Shown here in pieces: positions 16,596 to 25,361 of a DNA stretch of 64,000 nt. The translations under genes were made by a program, and so were the position numbers. Position 1 is the stretch's first letter; each line of letters starts with the position of its first letter. The DNA comes from Bradyrhizobium sp. 132. Lineage in GTDB: Bacteria > Pseudomonadota > Alphaproteobacteria > Rhizobiales > Xanthobacteraceae. Location: the NCBI RefSeq assembly GCF_023074185.1, contig NZ_JADPKY010000103.1, positions 62,001 through 126,000 of the forward strand. Direction: 5' to 3'. Under the pieces are notes generated by a model. The model was not told where the DNA came from, did no database searches, and was given only the letters and a program-made list of their open reading frames with translations.

Positions 16596-18296
16596 ATGGA
16601 AACCTTCCGCTCGCTGGTGGCACTGCTGGCCCGGCGTGCGGCGGAGCAGGCCGACGACCGTGCCTATGTCTTCGTCTCCGATCGCGGGACGGAGGAAGCT
16701 GTGCTCACCTTCCGCCAGCTGCATGACTCCGCATCTACGCTTGCGTCGCGCCTGACCGCGGCCGCACGGCCCGGCGACCGCGCCATCCTGGTGTTTCCGC
16801 CGGGCATCGAATTCATGGTGGCGTTCTTCGGCTGCCTGATGGCCGGCATCATCGCCGTGCCGATGATGATGCCGCGGCGAAACAGCGCGCGCGATGCCAG
16901 CGCCGCCATCCTCGCCAATTGCACGCCGGCGCTGGCGCTGACCAATTCGGCCGTCGCGCTCCGTGGTGAACTGAGAGCACGCTTCGCGCAGGAGAACATT
17001 CGCTGGATCGAGGCCGATCTCGCCGTGGCCGACGGTGAGACATTCGAACTTCCCGAGCCGGCGCCTGACGACACCGCCTTCCTGCAATATACCTCCGGCT
17101 CTACCTCCGAGCCCAAAGGCGTGATGGTGAGCCATGCCAATCTGCTCGCCAATCTCGAGATGATCCGGATCGCGCTCGGCAACACCCGGCAATCGACTTA
17201 CGTCAATTGGGTGCCGCTCTATCACGACATGGGGCTGATCCTGAACGCGCTGCAAGCACTCTATGTCGGCGCGACCTGCGTGCTGATGGCGCCGAACGCG
17301 TTCATGCAGCGGCCGCTCGGCTGGCTGCGCGCGATCTCGCACTATCGCGCGGAAGTCGCGTGCAGCCCGAACTTCGGCTTCGACCTCTGCGTCAACCGCT
17401 TCCGCGCCGATCAGATGGAGGGCATCGACCTGTCCTCGCTCAGGATCGCGCTGAACGGCGCAGAGCCGGTGCATGCGGGAACCATCGAACGGTTCATCCA
17501 GACATTCGCGCCGCACGGCTTCGATCCGCGCGCGATGTATCCCGCCTACGGCATGGCGGAAGCGACGCTCCTGATTTCCGGCGGACACCGCGGCGACGGT
17601 CATGTCACACGCAGCGTGAGCCGCACGGCGCTTCAGGCGCACGCGGCGGAGACGCCTTCCGATGCGGAAGACACGCAAGCCGCCGTCGGCTGCGGGCGCG
17701 CACTCACCGGCGAGCGGATCGCCATCGTGGACGCGGACGACCGCACACGCCTGCCCGCCGACCGCGTCGGTGAGATATGGGTGAATGGCGCCAATATTGC
17801 CCGCGCCTATTGGCGCAACGACGAGGCGACGCGCGAGGGGCTCAATGCGCAGATTGCCGGCGAAGGCGGGCCGTGGCTGCGCACAGGCGACCTCGGCTTC
17901 GTCGACGTCACAGGCGAACTGTTCGTCACGGGTCGGATCAAGGACCTCATCATCATCCGCGGCATCAACCATTATCCGCAGGACGTCGAGCGCACCGTGC
18001 AATCGCTCGACGGAGCTTTGCGCGAAAACTGCGGCGCGGCGTTCTCGGTGCAGGACGAGAGCGGCGAAGAGACGCTCGTCATCGTCCAGGAGATCGAGCG
18101 CACCGCGCGCCACTCGATCGACACCGATGCGATCAAGGGCCTGGTCCGCGAGGCTGTCGCCGACCACCACGAGCTCTCCGCGCGCCACATCGCGCTGATC
18201 CGTCCCGGCGCGCTGCCGAAGACCACCAGCGGCAAGATCCAGCGCAAGCTGGCGCGCAGGCTCTGGCTCGACGGTGGCTTCGAGGGGATCGGCTGA
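16596..18296 (+). CDS. Fatty-acyl-AMP ligase (FAAL, FadD32/DIP2-like)
   Basis: 566 residues of the adenylate-forming superfamily. The ATP loop is YTSGSTSEPKG (165-175). WVPLYHDMGLI, RTGDLGF and GRIKDLIIIRGINHYPQDVE are the pattern of fatty-acyl-AMP ligases rather than acyl-CoA ligases. The C-terminal Lys is in PKTTSGKIQRK. These enzymes activate a fatty acid with ATP and hand it to a carrier protein. The ACP gene directly upstream is the obvious partner. No polyketide synthase or peptide synthetase gene is nearby, which is where FAALs usually occur, so the acyl-ACP probably feeds the MBOAT system encoded just beyond on the other strand. Confidence 0.9.
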   Translation: METFRSLVALLARRAAEQADDRAYVFVSDRGTEEAVLTFRQLHDSASTLASRLTAAARPGDRAILVFPPGIEFMVAFFGCLMAGIIAVPMMMPRRNSARDASAAILANCTPALALTNSAVALRGELRARFAQENIRWIEADLAVADGETFELPEPAPDDTAFLQYTSGSTSEPKGVMVSHANLLANLEMIRIALGNTRQSTYVNWVPLYHDMGLILNALQALYVGATCVLMAPNAFMQRPLGWLRAISHYRAEVACSPNFGFDLCVNRFRADQMEGIDLSSLRIALNGAEPVHAGTIERFIQTFAPHGFDPRAMYPAYGMAEATLLISGGHRGDGHVTRSVSRTALQAHAAETPSDAEDTQAAVGCGRALTGERIAIVDADDRTRLPADRVGEIWVNGANIARAYWRNDEATREGLNAQIAGEGGPWLRTGDLGFVDVTGELFVTGRIKDLIIIRGINHYPQDVERTVQSLDGALRENCGAAFSVQDESGEETLVIVQEIERTARHSIDTDAIKGLVREAVADHHELSARHIALIRPGALPKTTSGKIQRKLARRLWLDGGFEGIG

Positions 18297-18302
18297 GCCG
18301 GC

Positions 18303-19316
18303 TCAGAAATCGATCTTCGCACCCTCCCCGTCGCGCAGGCTCGCTGCGATTCCCTGCTCGAGCTTACGCGCGTGGATTGCGCGGTAGTGGATGAAGTCGG
18401 CAAAATTGGAGCGGTCGCGCGTGAGATCGTTGTCGACGCGATAGCTGATGAAATTGCTGCGCGGCCGGCCCGCGACCACCTGTTTCAGCGCGGCGTCGCA
18501 GGCGCTGCGCTCCAGGGCGGTTTCTGTCCCGGGCTTCGGCACCGTGGTTGCGAGGGTCGGCGGCACGATGATCACGACGGGCACATCGGCCGGCAATGTC
18601 CTGACGGTATGTGCCAGCACAGCGATCTCGGGAAATGTCGCCCGCATCTTGGCGGACAAGGACGGCGCCGGATCCCTGGGCCAGCCGACTTCCTTGAATT
18701 GGCCCGGCGGCCAGATATCCTCGTAGCTGACAAAGCCGTCGGGGTTCATCCGTGGTCGCCGGCCGAGCCCGATACTGATCCGTTGAAAAGCCTGCTCGAT
18801 CGCCTGCCAGGAGATCAGACGGGCAGCGTAAGTGACGACGCTTCTGTCATAGAGCCAGTCGGGAAACGGGACGCCGCCCACCTCCTTCGCCCGCGCATGC
18901 TCGCACCAGCCGGGGTCGGCCACGATCACCAGTGCGCCGACCTCCCGGTGATTGCGGAGGAAGAACTCCAGCACCGCAAGCTCCTGGCGGGGAAACGCGC
19001 CGGTCATGTAGAGCTGCACGAATCGCAGGCCGGTCGCACGCGACAATTCCGTCGGCTCGATCATCTGCGCTGTCGAATTGCCCAGGATCGCAGCATTGAA
19101 ATCCGGATTCCTGGCGCGGCTCGCGGCCGTGATTTGGGTGAGCCGATTGTCGACGCCGTCGATGCCGAGCAGGCCGAGCTTGCCGCTGTCATAGGGATCG
19201 ACCGCCACCATCAGTGCGAGCACCAGCAGCGCAGCGCCGATCAGCGTGCCCAGGCACGCGAGCAGGCTCCGGCCCCAGCCGGGGTCGGTCTCAGAACTTG
19301 AAGTAGACGAAGTCAT
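18303..19316 (-). CDS. Membrane-anchored SGNH-like protein (DltD/AlgJ-like)
   Basis: 337 residues: one N-terminal membrane helix (about 17-39), then a periplasmic domain with a Ser in LGNSTAQ (Ser81) and a C-terminal DFIHY (Asp307, His310). This is the Ser...DxxH arrangement of SGNH esterase-like proteins such as DltD, AlgJ and AlgX. The start overlaps the end of the MBOAT gene by 26 bases, so translation is coupled. In Dlt and alginate systems the SGNH partner works with the MBOAT protein in acyl transfer to a polymer outside the membrane. Acceptor unknown. Confidence 0.75.
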   Translation of the reverse strand: MTSSTSSSETDPGWGRSLLACLGTLIGAALLVLALMVAVDPYDSGKLGLLGIDGVDNRLTQITAASRARNPDFNAAILGNSTAQMIEPTELSRATGLRFVQLYMTGAFPRQELAVLEFFLRNHREVGALVIVADPGWCEHARAKEVGGVPFPDWLYDRSVVTYAARLISWQAIEQAFQRISIGLGRRPRMNPDGFVSYEDIWPPGQFKEVGWPRDPAPSLSAKMRATFPEIAVLAHTVRTLPADVPVVIIVPPTLATTVPKPGTETALERSACDAALKQVVAGRPRSNFISYRVDNDLTRDRSNFADFIHYRAIHARKLEQGIAASLRDGEGAKIDF

Positions 19317-20673
19317 GGAGATCCCGACCACCCATGTGGAGCAGCAATGCGAATAGCCCAAGACCGAGCAGACCCGCGAGCCACGGATTGGGACGGCGCG
19401 TGAGCACCGCCACGATGTCCTGGCTCGCCGGCAGCAGGAAGGCGAAGAGCGGCGCTGCAATCAGCGGCCACAAATGCTTTCCGCGCGCGAGCGGCAGCGG
19501 CGAAACCAGTCCGGCAAAGACATGCCAGGCCGCTTCCACCGATCCCGCACGGAAGATCACGCCGGTCGCGAGCACGAACAGCACGGTAAGCGCCCAGCCG
19601 AGCGATGACGGCAAATCCGGGCCATAGCGGCGCCACAGCGTGCAGGCGACCAGCGCAAGCCCGTGCAGCACGCCCCACAGCACGAAGGTCCAACTCGCGC
19701 CGTGCCAGAGGCCGCACAGCGCCATAGTGATCATCATCGCGGCGAAAAACTGGACGGGAAGCCAGCGCCGCGGCAGCAGGCGCAGATTGACCAGCGGATA
19801 GAACACGTAATCGCGCAGGAACAGCATCAGGGTGATGTGCCAGCGCTGCCAGAAATCCTGGATGTTGGTCGAGCGCAGCGGCGCATTGAAATTGTACGGC
19901 AGCTGCACGCCGAACAGCAGGCCAAGGCCGATCGCGATGTCGGAATAGCCGGAGAAATCGAACAGGATCTGGAAGGAGAAGCAGAAGGCGAGCCAGGCAT
20001 CGCCGCTCGGGAGCGGCCCGTTCGCTGCCTGGGTGTAGATGGGATCGAGCAGATGCGCGATGCCGTCGGCGATCACGACTTTCTCGAACAGGCCGATCGC
20101 AATGAAGCAGGTCGCGACGCAGAACTGACGCTGCCAGCCCGGCACGTAGACCTGCCTGCCGAACTGATGCATCACCTCCGACCAGCGCGCCAGGGGGCCG
20201 GCGATCGCCTGCGGGAAGAAGGCGATGTAGAGCGCGTAGCGGTCGAGCGCATAGAGCGGCGCCCTGCCGCGCTTCAGATCGACCAGATACATGATGTGGT
20301 GGAAGGTGAAGAAGGAGATGCCGAGCGGCAGCCCGATGTCGAGCGCCGGCAGCGTCATACCGAGCACGAGGCCGAGATTGGCGAGAAGGAAGTTGGCGTA
20401 TTTGAACAGCGCCAGCACCGCGAGATCGAGCACGATCACGAGCGTCAGCAGCGTCGGCCACTTCACGCGCCCATAGGCGACCGAGGCAAGCCAATTGATC
20501 GCGATCGAGCCGATCAGGAGCAGGATGAAGGACGGGCTGCCCCAGGCATAGAAGGCGAGCGACAGCGCGACCTGCACGCCGATGCGCAAATGCGGATAGG
20601 GATCGGCCAGGCGGTAGGTCAGCAGCGCCGCCGGCAGGAAGACCAAGAGAAAGGGATAGTCGTTGAACAGCAT
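19291..20673 (-). CDS. MBOAT-family O-acyltransferase (AlgI/DltB-like)
   Basis: 460 residues with about ten or more membrane helices. The MBOAT signature is intact: FWQRWHITLMLFLRDYVFYPL (about 274-294) and the catalytic His324 in GLWHGASWTF, followed by WGVLHG. The fold passes an acyl group from a cytoplasmic donor through the membrane to an outside acceptor. AlgI uses acetyl, and DltB uses D-alanyl on a carrier protein. The overlapping SGNH gene, the nearby ACP and FAAL, and the desaturase upstream on the same strand (46 bases away) suggest that the donor here is a fatty acyl-ACP. No alginate or other polysaccharide synthase gene is adjacent. Confidence 0.9.
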   Translation of the reverse strand: MLFNDYPFLLVFLPAALLTYRLADPYPHLRIGVQVALSLAFYAWGSPSFILLLIGSIAINWLASVAYGRVKWPTLLTLVIVLDLAVLALFKYANFLLANLGLVLGMTLPALDIGLPLGISFFTFHHIMYLVDLKRGRAPLYALDRYALYIAFFPQAIAGPLARWSEVMHQFGRQVYVPGWQRQFCVATCFIAIGLFEKVVIADGIAHLLDPIYTQAANGPLPSGDAWLAFCFSFQILFDFSGYSDIAIGLGLLFGVQLPYNFNAPLRSTNIQDFWQRWHITLMLFLRDYVFYPLVNLRLLPRRWLPVQFFAAMMITMALCGLWHGASWTFVLWGVLHGLALVACTLWRRYGPDLPSSLGWALTVLFVLATGVIFRAGSVEAAWHVFAGLVSPLPLARGKHLWPLIAAPLFAFLLPASQDIVAVLTRRPNPWLAGLLGLGLFALLLHMGGRDLHDFVYFKF

Positions 20674-20719
20674 CGGTTCAAAGCTGAGCCATCGCCGGCG
20701 TTGCGCCGGCCGATGATGC

Positions 20720-21712
20720 TCAGCCCGTTTCCAGGTCGGGCGTCGCCTCGCCCGGCTGCCGCGACATGCGCCGGGCGATCTTCTCCTCGCTGGGCACCTT
20801 GACGTCCCAGGCTAGTCCGAGCGCTTCCAGTGCGCGGATGAAGATAAAGCCGGGATCGAACTCGAACCAGCGCAGGCCGAAGGCCGCGGAATACGGAAAG
20901 GCATGGTGATTGTTGTGCCAGCCCTCGCCCCAGGCGAGCCAGGCCATCACGCCGAGATTCCTGCTGCTGTCGTCACGGGTGACGAAGGGCTGCGCGCCAA
21001 AGCTGTGCATGACGGAGTTGATGGCGGACATGGTCTGCTCGACCACGAACATGCGCACCACGCCGCCCCAGAGCAAGCCGGTCAGCGCGCCCCACAGGCT
21101 CATGGTGGCAAGGCCGCCGATCGCGGCCGGCAGCACCAAGCCGAGACCGACCCAAGTGTAATAGTAGCTGTTGACGGCAACCAGCCTGCGATCCGCCATC
21201 AGATCCGGGACATAGTGCGCGACGTTGGGATAATCGTGCGCGATCATCCAGGTCAGGTGCGCGTGCAGGAAGCCGCGCAGGCGGCCGAACGGGCCGTCGC
21301 CATGCAGCCGCGGCGAATGCAGATCGCCATCGTGATCAGACAATTCATGATGCCGGCGGTGCATTGCCGCCCAGGACAGCATGGGACCGCGGCCTGCCAT
21401 CGATCCCATCACCGTCAGGATCGCGCTCATTGCCGTAGAGGTCGCGAAGGCGCGGTGGGTGAAGAGGCGGTGATAGCCGACGGTGAGGCCGAGGCCGGTG
21501 ACCAGCCAGAAGCCGAAGAACAGGCCGAACTCCATCGCGCCGATCGGGCGGTAGAACAGAAGGGCCAGTGCCACCAGCGTGCCGGCCAAGGGTAAAACGT
21601 CGAAAAGGATGAAATGCCGCCGCTGCATCCGATGAAAATGCCGGCTGCGGATAATGCGGTGATCGCGTTTCTGTTGCACGTCGGGATTCCAGGGCAGCTT
21701 CCATGAGTACAT
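20720..21712 (-). CDS. Fatty-acid desaturase, delta-9 type
   Basis: 330 residues from ATG 21712. It has hydrophobic helices and the three His boxes of membrane di-iron desaturases: HRLFTH (81-86), HRRHH (118-122) and HNNHH (about residue 267). The family puts a cis double bond into acyl-CoA or acyl lipids. A further basic N-terminus extends before the first helix. Its stop is 46 bases upstream of the MBOAT gene, in the same direction, so it probably heads a desaturase-MBOAT-SGNH operon and could set the unsaturation of the transferred acyl chain. It might instead be a general membrane-lipid enzyme. Confidence 0.87.
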   Translation of the reverse strand: MYSWKLPWNPDVQQKRDHRIIRSRHFHRMQRRHFILFDVLPLAGTLVALALLFYRPIGAMEFGLFFGFWLVTGLGLTVGYHRLFTHRAFATSTAMSAILTVMGSMAGRGPMLSWAAMHRRHHELSDHDGDLHSPRLHGDGPFGRLRGFLHAHLTWMIAHDYPNVAHYVPDLMADRRLVAVNSYYYTWVGLGLVLPAAIGGLATMSLWGALTGLLWGGVVRMFVVEQTMSAINSVMHSFGAQPFVTRDDSSRNLGVMAWLAWGEGWHNNHHAFPYSAAFGLRWFEFDPGFIFIRALEALGLAWDVKVPSEEKIARRMSRQPGEATPDLETG

Positions 21713-21839
21713 ACCCGCCGGGCGAGCGCAACCCAAGCCACCCCCCAAGGTTTCAACAGGCGCGAAAGCCTATAGAATGGATCCGCCGCGCCGAAATGCG
21801 TTCAGATTCGGCTCTTTTCCGCTTGCCCTGCGAGCCACC

Positions 21840-22841
21840 ATGCCATCACGTGCTGCGACAATCTTGACCGTGCTGTTACTTCTCATTGCGGGAAAGGCCA
21901 TGGGATCTGATTCGGGATTGGGATTCGACCTCGAGGCCCATCGCGGCGGGCGGGCACTGTTGCCGGAAAACACTCTTCCGGCCTTCGCCAATGCGCTGTC
22001 GATGGGCGTGGGCACGCTGGAGCTCGACGTCGGCATTACCGCCGACGGCGAGGTCGTTGTCTCGCATGAGCGCGGGCTGAATCCCGATCTGGCGCGGGAT
22101 GCGAGCGGCACCTATGTCGCCCCGCCCGGCACGCCTTTCGCAAGATTGCGTTTCGCCGAGGTCAGGACCTACGACGTCGGCCAGATCCGGCCAGACAGCC
22201 CTTACGCCAAGCAATTCCCCGACCAGCGCGCCGTGCCCGGGACACGCATTCCGACCTTGAGCGAGCTGTTCACGCTGGTGCGCAAATCCGGCAACACGCG
22301 CGTGCGCTTCAACATCGAGACCAAGATCGATCCGAACCATCCGGACGAGACGCTCGATCCGCAAGCTTTCGTCACCAAGCTGCTCGGGCTGATCGAAGCC
22401 GAAAAATTCTCCGACCGCGTCATGATCCAGTCGTTCGACTGGCGAACCCTGCAGCTCGTCCAGCAGCGGGCACCGAAGATGCCGACGGTGTACCTGACGC
22501 TCCAGCGCGGCTCGGGCCAGACGGTGGCGCTGGACAAGGCGACCAGCTGGACGGCGGGATTCAGCCCGGCCGACCACGGCGGCTCGCTGCCGCGAACGAT
22601 CAAGGCTGCGGGCGGCGCGATCTGGTCGCCCTATTTCGGCGATGTGACCACAGCGCTCGTCTCGGAGGCGCACGGGCTCGGGCTGCGCGTCGTGGTCTGG
22701 ACCGTCAACAAGCCGGAAGACATGGCGCGCATGATCGAGATCGGCGTCGACGGCATCATCTCCGACAAGCCTGACCTGCTGCGACAGGTCGCGGGCGAGA
22801 AGGGAATTGCGTTGCCCGCGGGGACACCGGTGGAGCCGTAG
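21840..22841 (+). CDS. glpQ: Secreted glycerophosphodiester phosphodiesterase
   Basis: 333 residues from ATG 21840, the start that gives a clean signal peptide (AATILTVLLLLIAGKAMG). The catalytic segment is AHRGGRALLPENTLPAF, then LELDVGITADGEVVVSHE, giving the His, Glu, Asp and second His of GDPD enzymes. They split glycerophosphodiesters into glycerol-3-phosphate and an alcohol, here in the periplasm. It diverges from the desaturase gene. A role in lipid-headgroup recycling is likely. The symbol is by family similarity. Confidence 0.85.
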   Translation: MPSRAATILTVLLLLIAGKAMGSDSGLGFDLEAHRGGRALLPENTLPAFANALSMGVGTLELDVGITADGEVVVSHERGLNPDLARDASGTYVAPPGTPFARLRFAEVRTYDVGQIRPDSPYAKQFPDQRAVPGTRIPTLSELFTLVRKSGNTRVRFNIETKIDPNHPDETLDPQAFVTKLLGLIEAEKFSDRVMIQSFDWRTLQLVQQRAPKMPTVYLTLQRGSGQTVALDKATSWTAGFSPADHGGSLPRTIKAAGGAIWSPYFGDVTTALVSEAHGLGLRVVVWTVNKPEDMARMIEIGVDGIISDKPDLLRQVAGEKGIALPAGTPVEP

Positions 22842-22850
22842 AAGCGGCCC

Positions 22851-25130
22851 CTACTCCCCGTCCCGCAAACGCCGGTACAGCGCGCCCAGAATATTGGAGT
22901 AATCGTCGGTCCAGACCCGCACCCTGTCGTCAGCTTCGGTCTGCTCCCAAACTTTCGACGATGCGAGCCTGCCGACATCTTCCTCCTCGCGGGCGGAGAT
23001 GACGACGTCGGTCGAGAAGATGTAGTCACCATCGCGGCCGGAATCCTCGTTGTAGACCCAGCTCTTGAGATCGTTGGCGTCGGCGATGCCGACCACGACG
23101 GTCTCGAGATCGAGGTGCCGGTTGGAGACGTGCATCACCACGGCGCCGTGCGGAGCGAGCTTGTCCTTGTAGATCTTCATCGCCTCTTCGGTCGCAAGAT
23201 GGATCGGGATGGCATCCGACGAATAGGCATCGACGATGATGAGATCGTAGGCACCGTCGGGCTCCTTCGCGAAGGTGAGGCGGGCATCGCCGATCACCGG
23301 CTTCAAATCCGGCAGGCAACTCGAGATATAGCGGAAATTCTTCGGATCACGGGCGGCATCGACCATGGACTGATCGATCTCGAAGAATGTCCAGCTCTCG
23401 CCGGGCTCGGCGGCGCAGGCGAGCGTGCCCGATCCGACGCCGATCGCGGCGACCTTCAGCGGCACGCCCTTGCGTTCCCGGATCGCGCTGACGGCCTGAC
23501 CGATGCCGCCGTCCTTGTGATAATAGGTGATCGGTTCGGGCCGCCCGGTGACCGGCGTGCCGTCATTGTTGAGGAAGCGCTCGGCGCCGTGGATCGTGGT
23601 ACCGTGCATCAAGACGTGGAAATAGCCGCCGGGCGTCACCACGATCTTGTGCACGCCGAAGAAACTGCGCACCGTGGTGACGCGGCCTTCGTCCGCCGGA
23701 TAAATGCGGATCAGCGCCAGCGCCAGCGCGACGGTGGCGAAGATCTTCCAGCGGCCGGCGTTGACCGCCAGGACCAGCAACGCGGCGAGTACGCCGACGC
23801 TACCGGCCACCCAGACGCGGTGATCCTCGAACCAGGCCGACAGCCCCCCCGTCGTAATGGACGGCGCAACGAGCACGACGGCGAGCGCGGCCAGCGCCAG
23901 CCAGTACCATTTGACGATGCCCGCCAGCCGCTCGCTCGCGGGCGGCCGGCACAGCGCGGCAAGCGCAACCAGGATCGGATATTCGGCGATCCAGGAGAAG
24001 GTAAAGGGCGCAACGAGCCCTGCAAACAGGCCGCCGACCATGCCGCCGAACGACAGCGCGACATAGAATCCGGTGAGATATTTGGCGGCCGGCCGGGTCC
24101 GCGCCAGTTCGCCGTGGCAGGCCATGGCGATGACGAAGAAGCACAATTGATGGCCGCCAAGCGTCAGCAGCAGGTTCTGTTCGCCGCCGAACGCCAGCAG
24201 GAAGACAACGCCCGCGATGGCGACCGGCTGGAGCATCAGCATCCATTTGTGCGGCAGCAGCGGCCGCGACTGGAACACCACCACCCAGGTCAGGAGGTAC
24301 AGCGACAGCGGCAGCACCCACAGCAATGGCGCCGCCGCAACGTCGGTCGAGATGTGCGCGGTGACGGCGATGAGCAGGCCGGACGGCACTCCGGCGAGAA
24401 AGATCCAGCGCAGCCGCGTCAGGAAACCCGGCGCCGGAGCATTCAGATCCTCGGTTTCCGCATCGACCATTGCGAGCTTCGGCGAGCGCAATAACAGCAC
24501 ACCGCATGCGGCGATCAGGAGGATCAGAATGCCATAACCGCCGGTCCAGAGCCGGTTCTGCGTGTGCAGCGTGAACATCGGCTCCAGCAGGAACGGATAG
24601 GATAGCAGGGCGAGGAAGCTGCCGATGTTGGAGGACGCATAGAGGAAATATGGGTCGTGTCCGGCAGGATGCCCGGTGCGGACGAACCAGGCCTGCAACA
24701 ACGGATTGTTGGCGGCGAGCGCGAAGAACGGCAACCCGATCGAGATCACGAACAGGCCGAGCAGCCAGATCGCGTAGCCCGAAGCGGGCGGATCGCCATA
24801 GGCGGAGGCGATGCCGAGCGGCAACGTGACGAACGCCGTAATCAGCAGCAGGAGATGCACCACCACCGGAACGATGCGGTTCCTCACCTGCATCAACAAA
24901 TGCGCATAGGCGTAGCCCGCCAGCAGCAGCGACTGGAAGAACACCATCGCCACCGACCACACCGCCGGCGAGCCGCCGAGCCGCGGCAGCACCATTTTCG
25001 TGAACAGCGGCTGCACCGAGAACAGCAGTAGCGCGCTAACGAAGATCGCGGCGGTGTAGACCGTCAGCAGCAGCCGGTTGCGTGACGAGGACGGCTGCTC
25101 CGTGGCGGCGGGTTGCACGATCGAATCCAT
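22851..25130 (-). CDS. MFS-like membrane protein fused to a spermidine synthase domain
   Basis: 759 residues from ATG 25130 (GGAG ribosome site). Residues about 20-510 form many hydrophobic helices, starting LLLTVYTAAIFVSALLLFSVQPLFTKM. The last 230 residues are a spermidine-synthase-like methyltransferase fold: IGVGSGTLACAAEPGE, FFEIDQSM, GDAR and VDAYSSDAIPIHLATEEA. Such fusions are common but poorly studied. The soluble domain keeps the catalytic-type Asp. It might make or move polyamines, but substrate and direction are unknown. It is divergent from the FAD oxidoreductase gene. Confidence 0.8.
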   Translation of the reverse strand: MDSIVQPAATEQPSSSRNRLLLTVYTAAIFVSALLLFSVQPLFTKMVLPRLGGSPAVWSVAMVFFQSLLLAGYAYAHLLMQVRNRIVPVVVHLLLLITAFVTLPLGIASAYGDPPASGYAIWLLGLFVISIGLPFFALAANNPLLQAWFVRTGHPAGHDPYFLYASSNIGSFLALLSYPFLLEPMFTLHTQNRLWTGGYGILILLIAACGVLLLRSPKLAMVDAETEDLNAPAPGFLTRLRWIFLAGVPSGLLIAVTAHISTDVAAAPLLWVLPLSLYLLTWVVVFQSRPLLPHKWMLMLQPVAIAGVVFLLAFGGEQNLLLTLGGHQLCFFVIAMACHGELARTRPAAKYLTGFYVALSFGGMVGGLFAGLVAPFTFSWIAEYPILVALAALCRPPASERLAGIVKWYWLALAALAVVLVAPSITTGGLSAWFEDHRVWVAGSVGVLAALLVLAVNAGRWKIFATVALALALIRIYPADEGRVTTVRSFFGVHKIVVTPGGYFHVLMHGTTIHGAERFLNNDGTPVTGRPEPITYYHKDGGIGQAVSAIRERKGVPLKVAAIGVGSGTLACAAEPGESWTFFEIDQSMVDAARDPKNFRYISSCLPDLKPVIGDARLTFAKEPDGAYDLIIVDAYSSDAIPIHLATEEAMKIYKDKLAPHGAVVMHVSNRHLDLETVVVGIADANDLKSWVYNEDSGRDGDYIFSTDVVISAREEEDVGRLASSKVWEQTEADDRVRVWTDDYSNILGALYRRLRDGE

Positions 25131-25146
25131 GGAAGCTCCAGCAAGA

Positions 25147-25191
25147 ACGTTTTCCAGCGAAATGGGCACCGGTTCGTGCGCGAAAACGCGT
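25147..25191. repeat. Short inverted copy of the 10976 repeat family
   Basis: AACGTTTTCCAGCGAAATGG, then GCACCGGTTCG and CGAAAACGCGTC, match the reverse complement of 11070-11023. It lies between two divergent gene starts, so it could touch their promoters. Confidence 0.62.
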
Positions 25192-25361
25192 CGGATTACT
25201 CCTCCGGCGGGCACCGGACGCGCGCAATGGAGCACACGGCGCCTGAACGGGCAATAAAGGGTGTCGTGATGTTGCAGCGGAGAATGCTTGATATACAGAT
25301 GTCATTCCGAACCTGGTCGTCAGACCGTCCCGGAATGAATGTGGAACAGCTTGGCGCCTTC

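Noticed and set aside
16315-18296. Start of a polyketide or lipopeptide cluster
   Set aside because: No ketosynthase, condensation or thioesterase gene follows the ACP-FAAL pair.
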